The notes: generated by a model from the sequence alone, not told the origin. Numbered from the stretch's first letter, positions 17,167 to 28,737 are shown. The stretch: DNA of 64,000 nt from Blastococcus haudaquaticus (GCF_900230285.1 NZ_OCNK01000001.1:186001-250000), one strand, 5' to 3'. Made by a program: numbers and translations.

Positions 17167-17556
17167 TCAGGCGCTCTCGCCGGCTGCCCGCAGGCGGGAC
17201 TGGGCGCGCCGGGCGGCCTCGAGCGCCTCGGGGTCGTCGCCGTTGCCCTCGGCGCGGCGCAGGGCCTCGCGGGCGCGCTCCACGTCGATCTCGCCGGCGA
17301 TCTCCGCCGTCTCGGCGAGGATGGAGACCCCGCTCTCGGTGACCGAGAGGAAGCCACCGTGGGCCGCGACGACGACGTCGTCCCCGGACTCGGTGCGGAT
17401 GGTGACCACGCCACCGCCGGCGAGCTCGCCCAGCAGCGGTGCGTGCCCGGGCAGCACGCCCAGCTCGCCCTCGGTCGTGCGGGCGATGACCATCGTCGCC
17501 TCGCCGGACCAGATCTTCCGCTCGACGGCCACCAACTCGACCTGCAGGGTCGCCAC
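17167..17556 (-). CDS. atpC: F-type ATP synthase epsilon subunit
   Basis: Rotor-stalk subunit that couples and inhibits the F1 motor. It has 129 residues with the N-terminal beta-sandwich ([34 protein letters not shown]) and two C-terminal helices. The GTG start has GAGGAGAG upstream. Normally atpC follows atpD within a few bases. Here 529 bp, two hairpins and a short frame separate them. A TAGAGT box on the minus strand (17590-17595) about 33 nt before the start may provide an independent promoter. Confidence 0.95.
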   Translation of the reverse strand: MATLQVELVAVERKIWSGEATMVIARTTEGELGVLPGHAPLLGELAGGGVVTIRTESGDDVVVAAHGGFLSVTESGVSILAETAEIAGEIDVERAREALRRAEGNGDDPEALEAARRAQSRLRAAGESA

Positions 17557-17589
17557 GACTCTCCTCGGGATCCACGGGACGGAGCTGTC

Positions 17590-17595
17590 ACTCTA
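17590..17595 (-). promoter_or_regulatory. Candidate atpC promoter -10 box
   Basis: TAGAGT on the minus strand matches the actinobacterial TAGRRT -10 consensus, 33 nt before the atpC GTG. The -35 region is weak. Confidence 0.4.
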
Positions 17596-17653
17596 TAAGG
17601 ACCCCCTGCACCCCACCCCTCGCGGGCTCGGGGCGGTGCCCGGCCGGGGGCCT

Positions 17654-17836
17654 TCAGGCGGAGCGGCGGTAGAGCAGCGTCCAGCGCCCCACGCGCACCC
17701 AGGGGTGGCGGACGGTGGAGGCCGGTGCCCAGTCGTCGATGCCGAAGGGCTCCCCGTCGACGGGCTCCCATGGTGCGTACGGGGGCCAGGTCCAGCCGGG
17801 TTCGGCCGCACCGGGCATCGCGTCGTTCGCGTCCAC
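17654..17836 (-). CDS. Short hypothetical protein between atpD and atpC
   Basis: A possible 60-residue product starting at a GTG with GAGGA six to seven bases upstream. It is rich in Trp, Pro and acidic residues (GWTWPPYAPWEPVDGEP) and ends in a basic WTLLYRRSA. It was not recognised as a known family. A longer frame to 17929 exists but lacks a ribosome site. It may be a real small gene inserted between atpD and atpC. The rest of the 17557-18085 gap holds only the hairpins and promoter described. Confidence 0.4.
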   Translation of the reverse strand: MDANDAMPGAAEPGWTWPPYAPWEPVDGEPFGIDDWAPASTVRHPWVRVGRWTLLYRRSA

Positions 17837-17999
17837 GTTCGTTCCTCGTCCATCGCCCGGAATCGGGCTCCTGCGTCGGATGGTCGGCACCGACGGCGCC
17901 GGCCAGGAGCGACGGTAGTCCTGTTCCACCCGTCCGGGTGACCCCCGGTCACCCGATCGTGCGCGGCGGGCCGCCGTCGGCGCACCCGGCCCCGGAACG

Positions 18000-18037
18000 C
18001 CGACGGCCGGGCCCTCCGTGAGGGACCCGGCCGTCGG
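18000..18037 (-). terminator. Strong hairpin downstream of atpD
   Basis: A 17-bp stem (18000-18016 with 18020-18037) with a single bulged base and a 3-nt loop. It is the second of two hairpins after the atpD stop, so transcription probably ends or is attenuated before atpC. Confidence 0.65.
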
Positions 18038-18040
18038 TGG

Positions 18041-18082
18041 CCCCGCTGCAGGGTCCCGCGCTGAGCGCGGGGGGCAGCGGGG
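18041..18082 (-). terminator. Nested hairpin immediately after atpD
   Basis: The outer 9-bp stem CCCCGCTGC (18041-18049) pairs with 18074-18082. An inner 7-bp stem joins 18055-18061 to 18065-18071. It begins four bases after the atpD stop. Confidence 0.6.
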
Positions 18083-18085
18083 TCC

Positions 18086-19600
<1,515 letters not shown>

Positions 19601-20572
19601 TCAGTCGCCGGATCCCGCCGAGACCAGCGCGTCGGAGCCACCGACGATCTCGCTGATCTCCTGGGTGATCTCGGCCTGGCGGGCCTGGTTGGCCTGCCGG
19701 GAGAGGTTCTTCGCCAGTTCCTCGGCGTTGTCGGACGCCGACTTCATCGCCCGGCGCCGCGAGGCCGACTCGGAGGCGGCCGCCTCGAGCATCGCCGCGT
19801 AGATCCGGGTGGTGACGTACTTCGGCAGCAGGGCGTCGAGGAGACCCTCGGCGGACGGCTCGAACTCGTAGGACGTCGGGACCCCGGAGTCACCGGCCGC
19901 ACCGCGCTCGCGGTCCTCGCGCTCGTAGTCGAACTCCTCGACCTCCTCGACCTCCAGCGGAGCCATCCGCTTGGCGACGGGGACCTGCGAGAGCAGCGAG
20001 CGGAACTCCGTGTAGACGATGTGCAGCTCGTCGACGCCGAAGATGCCGTCGGCACCGGCGCCGCCGTCCTCGTCGTCCTCACCGGCGGTGAAGACGTCGA
20101 TCAGCGAGGAGCCGACCTTCTGCGCGTCCTCGTAGCCGGGCTGCTCCGAGAAGCCCGTGAAGGTCTCGGCCATCTCGCGGTCGCGGAAGGAGTAGTAGGT
20201 CTCCCCCTTGCGGCCGACGACGTAGAGGACCGGCTCCTTGCCCTCCTTGCGGAGCAGGGAGAGCAGCTCCTCTGTGCGACGGAGCACGTTGACGTTGTAC
20301 GAGCCGGCGAACCCGCGGTCGGAGGTGATCACGAGGACCGCCGCCCGCTGCGGGTTCTGCCGCTCGGTCAGCAACGGGTGGTCCAGCGAGGCCGACGACG
20401 CCAGCGCCGACAGCACCCGCGTGATCTCCCGGGCGTAGGGCTTGGACGCCTCGACCCGGGCCTGGGCACGCACGATGCGGGCACCGGCGATCAGCTCCTG
20501 GGCCGAGAAGATCTTCTTCGTCGACTGGGTGGAGCGGATGCGGCGCCGCAGCGCGCGGAGGGAGGCGGCCAC
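19601..20572 (-). CDS. atpG: F-type ATP synthase gamma subunit
   Basis: Central rotor shaft of F1. It has 323 residues with the N-terminal helix ([20 protein letters not shown]), the Rossmann-like core ([20 protein letters not shown]) and the C-terminal helix ([24 protein letters not shown]). It carries an acidic insertion of about 25 residues ([16 protein letters not shown]), lengthening it compared with E. coli gamma. Insertions here are known in actinobacteria. It begins three bases after the atpA stop. Confidence 0.97.
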   Translation of the reverse strand: MAASLRALRRRIRSTQSTKKIFSAQELIAGARIVRAQARVEASKPYAREITRVLSALASSASLDHPLLTERQNPQRAAVLVITSDRGFAGSYNVNVLRRTEELLSLLRKEGKEPVLYVVGRKGETYYSFRDREMAETFTGFSEQPGYEDAQKVGSSLIDVFTAGEDDEDGGAGADGIFGVDELHIVYTEFRSLLSQVPVAKRMAPLEVEEVEEFDYEREDRERGAAGDSGVPTSYEFEPSAEGLLDALLPKYVTTRIYAAMLEAAASESASRRRAMKSASDNAEELAKNLSRQANQARQAEITQEISEIVGGSDALVSAGSGD

Positions 20573-20575
20573 GGG

Positions 20576-22213
20576 TCAGGCCTTCTTCTTGACCTGGACG
20601 CGCTCCTGGCCACGCTCCGACGCGTCCATGGCCTCTGCCTCGGCCTCGTTCACCTTGAGGGACTCGCCCTCGCCGGTGGTGAACTGGCCGTAGAACGCCT
20701 CGACCGCCTTCTCCAGGTTCTGCACAGTGTCGTCCTCGAGCTTCTTCGACGTCCGGATGGTGTCGAAGATGCCGTTGTCGCCCCGCGAGATGTAGTCCAG
20801 GAACTCCGACTCGAAGCGGCGCACGTCGGAGACCGGCACGACGTCGAGCTTTCCGGTGGTACCCAGCCACAGCGAGACGACCTCCCGCTCGACCGGGTAC
20901 GGCGAGTACTGACCCTGCTTCAGCAGCTCGACGAGGCGCTGACCGCGGTCCAGCGTCGCGCGGCTGGAGGCGTCCAGGTCCGAGGAGAAGGAGGCGAAGG
21001 CCTCCAGCTCGCGGAACTGGGCGAGGTCCAGGCGCAGCCGGCCGGCGACCGACTTCATCGCCTTGATCTGCGCCGAGCCACCGACGCGGGACACCGAGAT
21101 GCCGACGTTGATGGCCGGGCGGACACCGGAGTTGAACAGGCCCGTCTCGAGGAAGATCTGGCCGTCGGTGATCGAGATGACGTTGGTCGGGATGTAGGCC
21201 GACACGTCGTTGCCCTTGGTCTCCACCAGCGGAAGCCCGGTCATCGAGCCCGCACCCAGCTCGTCCGAGAGCTTCGCGCAGCGCTCGAGCAGGCGGGAGT
21301 GCAGGTAGAAGACGTCGCCCGGGTAGGCCTCGCGGCCCGGCGGGCGGCGCAGCAGCAGCGAGACCGCGCGGTAGGCCTCGGCCTGCTTGGACAGGTCGTC
21401 GAACACGATGAGGACGTGCTTGCCCTCGTACATCCAGTGCTGGCCGATGGCCGAGCCGGCGTAGGGGGCGATGTACTTGAACCCCGCGGCCTCGGACGCC
21501 GGCGCGGCGACGATGGTCGTGTACTCCATCGCGCCGGCCTCCTCGAGGGCCGAGCGGATCGCCGCGATCGTCGAGCCCTTCTGGCCGACGGCGACGTAGA
21601 TGCAGCGGACCTGCTGGGCCGGGTCGCCGGTCGCCCAGGCTTCCTTCTGGTTGATGATCGTGTCGGTGACGATCGCCGTCTTGCCGGTCTGGCGGTCACC
21701 GATGACGAGCTGGCGCTGACCGCGGCCGATCGGCGTCATGGCGTCGATGGCCTTGATGCCGGTCTGCATCGGCTCGTGCACCGACTGGCGCTGCACGACG
21801 GTGGGCGCCTGCAGCTCGAGCGCGCGGCGGCCGGTGGTGGCGATCTCCCCGCCGCCGTCGATCGGGTTGCCCAGCGGGTCGACGACGCGGCCGAGGTAGC
21901 CGTCGCCGACTGGCACCGAGAGCACCTCGCCGGTCCGGCGGACCTGCTGGCCCTCCTCGATCCCGGAGAAGTCACCGAGGATGACGACACCGACCTCGCG
22001 CACGTCGAGGTTCAGCGCCAGACCACGCACACCGCTCTCGAACTCGAGCAGCTCGTTGGTCATGACCGACGGCAGACCCTCGACACGTGCGATGCCGTCG
22101 CCGGCCTCGGTGACCGTGCCGACCTCCTCGCGGGAGATGTCGGGGCTGTACTCGGTGACGTAGTTCTGGATGGCACTGCGGATCTCGTCTGCGGAGATCG
22201 TCAGCTCGGCCAT
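20576..22213 (-). CDS. atpA: F-type ATP synthase alpha subunit
   Basis: Non-catalytic nucleotide-binding F1 subunit. It has 545 residues with the P-loop GDRQTGKTA near residue 170, the signature [17 protein letters not shown] and a long C-terminal extension rich in acidic and basic residues ([19 protein letters not shown]...KKKA). Extended alpha tails are known in mycobacteria, where they suppress ATP hydrolysis. Whether this tail acts likewise is inference. It lies 56 bp after atpH. Confidence 0.98.
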   Translation of the reverse strand: MAELTISADEIRSAIQNYVTEYSPDISREEVGTVTEAGDGIARVEGLPSVMTNELLEFESGVRGLALNLDVREVGVVILGDFSGIEEGQQVRRTGEVLSVPVGDGYLGRVVDPLGNPIDGGGEIATTGRRALELQAPTVVQRQSVHEPMQTGIKAIDAMTPIGRGQRQLVIGDRQTGKTAIVTDTIINQKEAWATGDPAQQVRCIYVAVGQKGSTIAAIRSALEEAGAMEYTTIVAAPASEAAGFKYIAPYAGSAIGQHWMYEGKHVLIVFDDLSKQAEAYRAVSLLLRRPPGREAYPGDVFYLHSRLLERCAKLSDELGAGSMTGLPLVETKGNDVSAYIPTNVISITDGQIFLETGLFNSGVRPAINVGISVSRVGGSAQIKAMKSVAGRLRLDLAQFRELEAFASFSSDLDASSRATLDRGQRLVELLKQGQYSPYPVEREVVSLWLGTTGKLDVVPVSDVRRFESEFLDYISRGDNGIFDTIRTSKKLEDDTVQNLEKAVEAFYGQFTTGEGESLKVNEAEAEAMDASERGQERVQVKKKA

Positions 22214-22269
22214 GGGTCGCGTCCTCTTCCCTGCGGTGGTGTCTGGGGTGGGTCGGTCGGTGGGGGCGG

Positions 22270-23145
22270 TCAGCCGGCCAGTCGCCGTTCGGCGGCTTCC
22301 AGGCGGTGGGCGATGCTGCCGTCGATGACCTCGTCGCCCACCTGCACGACGAGGCCGCCGAGCACGCTCGGGTCGACGGTGACCTGCAGGCCGACGGTGC
22401 GCCCGTAGATCCGCCGGAGGACGTCGGAGAGACGCTGCTCCTGCGCGGCGGTCAGCGCCACGGCCGTGGTCACGCGTGCGACGGACTGCCCGCGGCGCCG
22501 GCTGGCCACCTCCGAGAGCCGCTCCACGGCGTTCTCGGCGGTGCCGACGTGCGGTCCGGTGAGCACGTTGCGCAGCAGTTGCTCGGTGACCGGGCTGACC
22601 CGGCCGGACAGCAGCCGGTCCAGCAGCGCCCGCTTGCCCTCGGTCGAGGCCTTGCGGTCGCTCAGGATCCGGCCCAGCTCACGATCGCCGCCGACGATGC
22701 GTCCGAACCGGAAGAGCTCGTCCTCGACGCCGTCCAGCTCGCCGCGGGCGTCCGCGGCGTCCAGCGACGCCTCGGTCGCCAGTGCGGAGAAGGCGTCCAC
22801 CAGGTCGATCGGGTGCGACCAGCGCAGCCGCGCGACCGTCTCGATGAGGTCGAGCGCCGTGTCGGAGACCTTCGCGCCGAAGAGGCGCTGGGCCAGGGCG
22901 GCCCGGTCATCGGGCCGGCCCGCCGGATCCGACAGCGCCCGGCGCAGCGAGAGCTGACCGTTGAGCAACCGGCCGACGGAGAAGAGCTCGTCGGCGAGGG
23001 CCAGCAGCTCGGGGCCGGTCGCGGCGCGCGACGGCTGCCGGGTCAGGCGGTCCTTCGCCTTCTCCAGCATCCCGGAAGCAGGCCGGCTGAGCTGGTCCAG
23101 GCGCTCGCGCGCCTCGACCAGCGACGCCCGGCTCGAGGCCTCCAT
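22270..23145 (-). CDS. atpH: F-type ATP synthase delta subunit
   Basis: Peripheral-stalk subunit linking F1 to the b-subunit. The 291 residues exceed the ~180 of E. coli delta because of an N-terminal extension of about 100 residues, common in actinobacteria. The family core is in the C-terminal half ([21 protein letters not shown] and [23 protein letters not shown]). The ATG at 23145 shares its A with the atpF TGA, giving translational coupling. Unlike mycobacteria, b and delta are separate proteins here. Confidence 0.94.
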   Translation of the reverse strand: MEASSRASLVEARERLDQLSRPASGMLEKAKDRLTRQPSRAATGPELLALADELFSVGRLLNGQLSLRRALSDPAGRPDDRAALAQRLFGAKVSDTALDLIETVARLRWSHPIDLVDAFSALATEASLDAADARGELDGVEDELFRFGRIVGGDRELGRILSDRKASTEGKRALLDRLLSGRVSPVTEQLLRNVLTGPHVGTAENAVERLSEVASRRRGQSVARVTTAVALTAAQEQRLSDVLRRIYGRTVGLQVTVDPSVLGGLVVQVGDEVIDGSIAHRLEAAERRLAG

Positions 23146-23717
23146 CAACGGTTGCTCCCGCCTACGCGGGTCGCGCCGCCGGCACCGTCGCCGGCTGCCG
23201 CCATGCCGTCGAGCTCGGAGAGGAAACGGTCCACCGTGCCGCTGCGCCGGGCGTCCTCGGCGAGGGACTCGCCCACGACCTGGCCGGCCAGCTGCACGGC
23301 GAGCGTGCCGATCTGACCCCGCAGCTCGTTGACCACCTGCTGACGCGCGGTGGCCAGCTGCTCCTCGCCGCGAGCGACGATGCGCTTCTGCTCCTCCTGC
23401 GCCTGGGTCCGCAGCTCCTCGAGGATCTGCTGACCCTCGGCACGGGCCTGGTCGCGGATCTGCGCGGCCTCGCTGCGGGCCTCGGCCAGCTGCGCGCGGT
23501 ACTGCTCCAGCGCCGCCTTGGCCTCGGCCTGCATGGCCTCGGCGCGCTCGATCCCGCCCTCGATCGCCTCGCGACGGGCGACGAAGACCTGCTCGAAGCG
23601 AGGCACCACGTACTTGATCATCACGAAGCAGAGGATCGCGAACGTGATCGTGCCGACGACGATCTCGCCCACGGGCGGGATCAGCGGATTGTGCGACTCC
23701 GCAGCGAGGATGTTCAT
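23145..23717 (-). CDS. atpF: F-type ATP synthase b subunit
   Basis: Peripheral-stalk membrane subunit. It has 190 residues with one N-terminal membrane segment ([22 protein letters not shown]), a long charged coiled coil ([22 protein letters not shown]) and a short hydrophobic patch before a glycine-rich end. The ATG at 23717 was chosen because the membrane helix follows at the right distance. It lies 40 bp after atpE. Confidence 0.96.
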   Translation of the reverse strand: MNILAAESHNPLIPPVGEIVVGTITFAILCFVMIKYVVPRFEQVFVARREAIEGGIERAEAMQAEAKAALEQYRAQLAEARSEAAQIRDQARAEGQQILEELRTQAQEEQKRIVARGEEQLATARQQVVNELRGQIGTLAVQLAGQVVGESLAEDARRSGTVDRFLSELDGMAAAGDGAGGATRVGGSNR

Positions 23718-23757
23718 GCTCTGCACTCCCTGAGTCAGCTGGACAGGACCGGCTGGC

Positions 23758-24009
<252 letters not shown>

Positions 24010-24049
24010 TCACCCGGGGTCGTCCCGGATGGCTGGCGGGGTGGAGCGG

Positions 24050-24880
24050 TCAGTGGGCGGGTTCGACGGCGCCGTTGAGGTAGGTGGCCGTCAGGACGGT
24101 GAACACGTAGGCCTGGAGGACGATCACGAGCAGCTCGAAGAACGTCATGGCCAGGGCCATGGCGAACGCTCCGACGCTGAAGATCGCCGAGAAGTTGCCG
24201 ACCTGGAGCAGGTAGACGGTGCCGAGCGAGAACACCGCCAGCAGCATGTGGCCGGCGAACATGTTGGCGAAGAGTCGCACGGCCAGCGTGAACGGCCGGA
24301 TGACGAACACCTGCAGCAGCTCGATCGGCGTCACCAGGATGAGCGCGCCGATGGGCACGCCCGGGGGGATCGCGGCGTCCTTGAAGTAGCGGCCGGCCCC
24401 CTGCTCGCGGATGCCCACCCAGTTGTAGATGACCCAGACGATCACCGCGAGGACCAGCGGGAACGCGAACTTCGACATCGGGGAGATCTGCGCCAGCGGC
24501 ACGATCGACATCGCGTTGTTCGCGAGGATGAAGAAGAAGAGCGAGGCGAGGAACGGCGCGAACGGCAGACCCTTGGGGCCGATGACGTCGCGGGCCATCC
24601 CGTCGCGGATGAGGGAGTAGCCGCTCTCACCGATGAACTGCATCTTGCCCGGCACGATGGAGGGCTTGCGCACGGCGGCGACCATGAGGCCGATCATCAC
24701 CGCGGTCGCGAGCCACATGATCAACGTGATGCGGGTGATCTCGAAGGCGACCCCGAAGAGATCGAACTCCGCGATCGGCTCCGGGTAGAACTCCTCGACG
24801 GTCGGAGCCTGGAAGCCGTCGTCCCCGCCGGATCCTTCGGCTGCGAGCACGCTGGCGAGCGCTGAGGCGCTGGAGGTCAC
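24050..24880 (-). CDS. atpB: F-type ATP synthase a subunit
   Basis: Stator channel subunit. It has 276 residues with five to six membrane segments and the essential arginine in the segment RPFTLAVRLFANMFAGH. The GTG start at 24880 overlaps the preceding TGA as GTGA and has AGAAGGGA upstream. A start further upstream would run through the whole preceding gene in another frame and is rejected. Confidence 0.96.
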   Translation of the reverse strand: MTSSASALASVLAAEGSGGDDGFQAPTVEEFYPEPIAEFDLFGVAFEITRITLIMWLATAVMIGLMVAAVRKPSIVPGKMQFIGESGYSLIRDGMARDVIGPKGLPFAPFLASLFFFILANNAMSIVPLAQISPMSKFAFPLVLAVIVWVIYNWVGIREQGAGRYFKDAAIPPGVPIGALILVTPIELLQVFVIRPFTLAVRLFANMFAGHMLLAVFSLGTVYLLQVGNFSAIFSVGAFAMALAMTFFELLVIVLQAYVFTVLTATYLNGAVEPAH

Positions 24881-25215
24881 CGTCGTCCCTTCTGCGTCTT
24901 GCGGTACTCCGGTGGCCGGCTCCGCTGCCCGCCCCGGGTCGTGCTGGTGGGCCGCCCTCCCGGAGGTGGTTCGACGGCCCCGTACTTGACGACCACCAGG
25001 TAGATGGCCACTCCCAGACCGAGGAGGACGCCGACCAGGGTGAAGACCCGCGTCTCCAGCCAGCGGTCGAGCAGCCACCCGACCCCGCCCCAGACGATCA
25101 TCCCCGAGAGCATGGTCCCGGTGATGCCCCAGCCGACGTCCGCTCCACTGGGTGGACGGGCTGGTTCGTCAGGTCGCGGTCGAGCATCCCCGCGAGCAGG
25201 GCTGTTCTCGGCCAT
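24877..25215 (-). CDS. AtpZ/AtpI-like small membrane protein
   Basis: A 112-residue protein with a Pro/Arg-rich N-terminus and two membrane helices (GTMLSGMIVWGGVGWLLDRWL and TLVGVLLGLGVAIYLVVV) followed by a basic tail. The spacing and WLLDRWL motif fit the AtpZ family, which accompanies ATP synthase operons and may help c-ring assembly or ion supply. It overlaps atpB by four bases. Confidence 0.8.
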   Translation of the reverse strand: MAENSPARGDARPRPDEPARPPSGADVGWGITGTMLSGMIVWGGVGWLLDRWLETRVFTLVGVLLGLGVAIYLVVVKYGAVEPPPGGRPTSTTRGGQRSRPPEYRKTQKGRR

Positions 25216-25231
25216 CGGCCCGGACACTATC

Positions 25232-25747
25232 TCAGCCGCGTGACGCGGGCTTTTCCGGGTCCGGCCGCGGCACCCCACCGGCTCCTGCGGCGGACGCCGA
25301 CGGTGCCGCGGAGGGGGGTGACGGAGGGGGTGCGTAGTAGAGCTGGCGGGTCCATACCCACCGGGCCTGGACGCCACTCCAGAGGAACGTCGCCGCGATC
25401 ACGGTCCACGCCAGAGCGAGCCGGTCCAGCCAGCCGTCCTCGGGGATCGACCCGAGGACGAGGAACAGCACCAGCGCCTTGACCAGGAACGTGCCGAGAG
25501 CCGCCGGCAGGGCCAGGCTGTCGTCGATCCGGCCGGCGCGGGCGATCACCACGGCGGAGACGCAGAAGAAGACCGCCACCGTGGCCGCACCGGCCAGCAC
25601 GGCGACCGCGCTCCCCCAGCCGCCGACCACACCGGCGACCGGTGCCGCCACGACCGCTGCAGCGGCAGTGGCCAGCAGGCCCGGCCGCAGGAAGGAGATG
25701 TCCCACGCGGCGTCGCCGCCGGTCGAGCCGCCCGGAGGGCGCGTCAC
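25232..25747 (-). CDS. AtpI-like four-helix membrane protein
   Basis: A 171-residue protein with four predicted membrane helices and a Pro/Ala-rich tail. Position between wecA and atpB matches the conserved membrane protein of mycobacteria (Rv1303 position), an ATP-synthase-associated protein of the AtpI type. Specific function is not proven. The GTG at 25747 overlaps the wecA stop in a GTGA. A long upstream continuation of the frame is antisense-like shadow coding and is not accepted. Confidence 0.78.
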   Translation of the reverse strand: MTRPPGGSTGGDAAWDISFLRPGLLATAAAAVVAAPVAGVVGGWGSAVAVLAGAATVAVFFCVSAVVIARAGRIDDSLALPAALGTFLVKALVLFLVLGSIPEDGWLDRLALAWTVIAATFLWSGVQARWVWTRQLYYAPPPSPPSAAPSASAAGAGGVPRPDPEKPASRG

Positions 25748-26994
25748 CGGAGCACCTGCCCGGCGCCGGCCGGCCGCTGCTCCGACCCGGGGCGCGCACC
25801 GGCCTGCGGCCGGGCACGCACGGCCCGGGCGGTCGGGTGCTCCGCGCGGCTGCGCTCGCGCTGCGCGGCGAGCTCGGCGGCCCGCGCCTCGCGGGCGGCC
25901 CGCCGCGCGCGGGGGCTGAGCACCACCACGACGCCCACCACCAGGAGGACGGCGATGGCCACGAGGAGCTCCGCCTGGCCGCCGGTGATGGACAGCCCGA
26001 CGGCGCCGAAGGAGAGCAGCGCGGCCCAGAAGTACATGACCAGCACGGCCCGGCGGTGGGAGTGGCCGATCGAGAGCAGCCGGTGGTGCAAATGCATCTT
26101 GTCCGGCGAGAACGGCGACTGGCCCTTGCGGGTGCGCCGGATCACCGCCATCAGCAGGTCGACGAAGGGGATGAAGAGGATCGCGATCGGCACCAGCAGC
26201 GGCAGCGTGAGCGGGAGCAGGCTCGCGGCGGAGTCGAAGGACTGGGGGTCCACTCCCCCGGTGGCCGTGACCGCACCGGCCGACAGCATCAGGCCGACCA
26301 GCATGGAGCCGGAGTCGCCCATGAAGATGCGGGCCGGGCTGAAGTTGTGCGGCAGGAACCCGATGCAGGCGCCGGCCAGGACGGCGGTGATGAGCGCCGG
26401 TGCGCTGGCCACGTCGTCGTAGCCGACCACGCCGAGGTGGTAGCTGTAGGCGAAGAAGGCCAGCGCCGCGATGGCCGACACCCCGGCTGCGAGGCCGTCC
26501 AGCCCGTCGATGAAGTTCAGCGCGTTGACCGCCGCGACGGTCAGCAGGATGGTCAGCGGGACGCCGATGTCGGGACCCAGCGAGATGGTGCCGATGTCGG
26601 CGACCGGCAGGAACAGGAACGCCAGCTGCACCCCGAGCAGCACCATGACGCCGGCGGCGGCGATCTGCCCGGTCAGCTTGGTCAGGGCGTCCAGGCCCCA
26701 GCGGTCGTCGAGGACCCCGAGGAGGCAGATCAACCCGCCGGCGACGAGCACGGCGATGGTCTGCGAGTCGTCGAAGGTGCGCTGCAGCGCCGGGAGACGG
26801 GTGGCGACGAGGATCGCCGCGGCCACCCCCAGGTACATCGCCACCCCTCCGCCGCGGGGGGTGGGGATGACGTGCACGTCGCGCTCGCGGGGTGCCGCCA
26901 TCATCCGCGCCCGGATGGCGACCATCCGCACCACCGGGGTGGTCAGGAAGGTGACCAGCGCGGCGGTGAGCAGGACGACGGCGTACTCGCGCAC
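25744..26994 (-). CDS. wecA: WecA/MraY-family polyprenyl-phosphate GlcNAc-1-phosphate transferase
   Basis: Attaches GlcNAc-1-phosphate to the polyprenyl-phosphate lipid carrier to begin cell-wall linkage-unit synthesis. It has 416 residues and about eleven membrane helices. The catalytic motifs are visible: LGVLDDRWGLDALTK, NALNFIDGLDGLAAG, FMGDSGSM and the HLHHRL loop. The C-terminal ~70 residues are a basic, disordered cytosolic tail. The mycobacterial orthologue (rfe) sits in the same place between the threonylcarbamoyl gene and the atp operon. Confidence 0.93.
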   Translation of the reverse strand: MREYAVVLLTAALVTFLTTPVVRMVAIRARMMAAPRERDVHVIPTPRGGGVAMYLGVAAAILVATRLPALQRTFDDSQTIAVLVAGGLICLLGVLDDRWGLDALTKLTGQIAAAGVMVLLGVQLAFLFLPVADIGTISLGPDIGVPLTILLTVAAVNALNFIDGLDGLAAGVSAIAALAFFAYSYHLGVVGYDDVASAPALITAVLAGACIGFLPHNFSPARIFMGDSGSMLVGLMLSAGAVTATGGVDPQSFDSAASLLPLTLPLLVPIAILFIPFVDLLMAVIRRTRKGQSPFSPDKMHLHHRLLSIGHSHRRAVLVMYFWAALLSFGAVGLSITGGQAELLVAIAVLLVVGVVVVLSPRARRAAREARAAELAAQRERSRAEHPTARAVRARPQAGARPGSEQRPAGAGQVLR

Positions 26995-27070
26995 GGGTCA
27001 GACCCCCACTCGATCGACTCGTTGCGGCTACCCGCGACGCCCGGGCGAGCGCGTGGGGATGCAGCAACTA

Positions 27071-27119
27071 TGACACTGCGGTCCTCCCGGACCGCACCGC
27101 CGCCACGTGCCGTCCCTGC
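27071..27119 (+). repeat. Dispersed hairpin repeat, copy A
   Basis: About 49 bp centred on a perfect 8-bp hairpin, TGCGGTCC (27077-27084) with GGACCGCA (27089-27096), followed by CCGCCGCCACGTGCCGT. A closely similar copy lies at 56686-56736. It sits in the 223-bp gap between tsaC and wecA. Confidence 0.6.
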
Positions 27120-27217
27120 TCGTCGGAGGTCGTGCGGTCCCCTCCTCGGGATCTCTGCCCGGCGGCAGCCGACGCCACGAGCCCCCCGCGCGGACCCCGG
27201 AGGCCTGCTCGTCGGGC

Positions 27218-27859
27218 TCAGTCGATGATGTCGGGAACGACGTCCCGGAGCTGCTCGACGGACAGGGCGCCCACCCGCAGCACCCGCGGGACAGGGCCGG
27301 TGCAGTCGACGATGGTGCTGGCGGCCGAGCCCTCGCGGGGCCCGCCGTCCAGGACCACGGCCGCGTGGTCACCGAGCTGCTCGACAGCCTGCTGGGCCGT
27401 GGTCGCGGCCGGCCGGCCGGACCGGTTGGCGCTGGACACGGCGAGCGGCCCCGTCCGGCGCAGCAGATCACGGGCGACCTCGTCGTCGGGCAGCCGGACG
27501 GCGACCGTGCCCTCGGCGTCACCGAGGTCCCAGGCGAGGGACGGCGCGTGCTCGAGCACGAGGGTGAGCCCGCCCGGCCAGAACGCCTGCGCCAGCTCCT
27601 GGGCGACCCGGGGCAGGTTCACCACGAGACCGGCCAGGGTGGACGCCTCGCCGATCAGGACCGGGACCGGCATGGTGCGCCCCCGGTTCTTCGCGGCGAG
27701 CAGCCCGGTGACGGCGGCAGGGGTGAAGGCGTCGGCCGCCACGCCGTAGACCGTGTCGGTGGGCAGCAGCACCAGCTCGCCCCGCGCGATCGCGGCGCCC
27801 GCGGCGTCGATGCCGGCGGCGCGCTCCTCCGGGTCGGTGCAGTCGAAGAGGTCAGCCAC
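27218..27859 (-). CDS. tsaC: Threonylcarbamoyl-AMP synthase (TsaC/Sua5/YrdC)
   Basis: Makes threonylcarbamoyl-AMP for the t6A37 modification of ANN-decoding tRNAs. It has 213 residues with the YrdC-domain signatures ELVLLPTDTVYGVAADA, KNRGRTMPVPVLIG and VAVRLPDDEVARDLL, plus PLAVSSANRSGRPA. It lacks the extra Sua5 domain, so it is the short TsaC form. It lies 27 bp after prmC on the same strand. Family assignment is secure. Confidence 0.95.
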   Translation of the reverse strand: MADLFDCTDPEERAAGIDAAGAAIARGELVLLPTDTVYGVAADAFTPAAVTGLLAAKNRGRTMPVPVLIGEASTLAGLVVNLPRVAQELAQAFWPGGLTLVLEHAPSLAWDLGDAEGTVAVRLPDDEVARDLLRRTGPLAVSSANRSGRPAATTAQQAVEQLGDHAAVVLDGGPREGSAASTIVDCTGPVPRVLRVGALSVEQLRDVVPDIID

Positions 27860-27886
27860 GGGGAGGGAGTCTCCCCCACCGCGGGT

Positions 27887-28723
27887 TCAGACCCGTCGGG
27901 CGGTGGTGAACCGGGGGCGCCCGGCCAGGTCCGGGTGGTCCTCGACGTCGGTGAAGCCGCCGTGCGCCCGGACGACGGCGGGGACCGCGCCGCCCTGCTG
28001 GTCGGCGTGCTCGATGCCGAGCCAACCACCGGGGTGCAGGAGGCGCGCGGCCACCGACAGCATCCCGCGGACGACGTCCAGCCCGTCGGGACCGCCCCAC
28101 AGCGCCAGCGGCGGGTCGTGCTCGGCGACCTCGCGGGGCAGCACGGCGTCGTCGGGGACGTAGGGCGGGTTGGACACGACGACGGTCACCCGGCGGTCGA
28201 GCTCCGGCAGCAGAGCAGGATCGGTCATGTCGCCCTCGACCACGCCGACCGGCGTGTCCCCGGCTGCCACACGTGCCATGGCGTTGTGCCGGGTCCAGGC
28301 GATGGCGCCCGGGTCACGCTCGACCGCGGTCACGCGGGCGCCGGGATGCTCCTGCGCGATGGACAGTGCGAGCGCGCCGGAGCCGCTGCCCAGGTCGACG
28401 ACGATCGGCCCGTCGGTCCCGGCCAGCCGGTCGAGCGCCCAGCCCGCCATGAGCTCGGTCTCCGGCCGCGGGACGAAGACGCCCGGGCCGACCGCCAGCT
28501 CCAGGTGGCGGAACGGCGCCCGGCCGGTGAGGTGCTGCAGCGGCACCCGGTCGGCCCGCTGCTCGACGAGCGCCCCGAAGCGGGCGGCGTCGTCGTCGGC
28601 CACCTCGTCGAGGGTGAGCAGCCGCGCACGCGGGACGCCGAGGACGTGGGCGAGCAGGAGCTCGGCGTCCACGCGGGCGGACTCGACGCCGCCGTCGGTG
28701 AGCCGGCGGACGGCGTCGGTCAC
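27887..28723 (-). CDS. prmC: Peptide chain release factor N5-glutamine methyltransferase
   Basis: Methylates the GGQ glutamine of release factors using S-adenosylmethionine. It has 278 residues with an N-terminal helical recognition domain, a glycine-rich SAM motif (VVDLGSGSGALALS) and the catalytic NPPY at about residues 185-188 (VVVSNPPYVPDD). It directly follows prfA, which encodes its substrate, with a 14-bp gap. Confidence 0.96.
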   Translation of the reverse strand: MTDAVRRLTDGGVESARVDAELLLAHVLGVPRARLLTLDEVADDDAARFGALVEQRADRVPLQHLTGRAPFRHLELAVGPGVFVPRPETELMAGWALDRLAGTDGPIVVDLGSGSGALALSIAQEHPGARVTAVERDPGAIAWTRHNAMARVAAGDTPVGVVEGDMTDPALLPELDRRVTVVVSNPPYVPDDAVLPREVAEHDPPLALWGGPDGLDVVRGMLSVAARLLHPGGWLGIEHADQQGGAVPAVVRAHGGFTDVEDHPDLAGRPRFTTARRV

Positions 28724-28737
28724 CAGGGGCCTGACGT

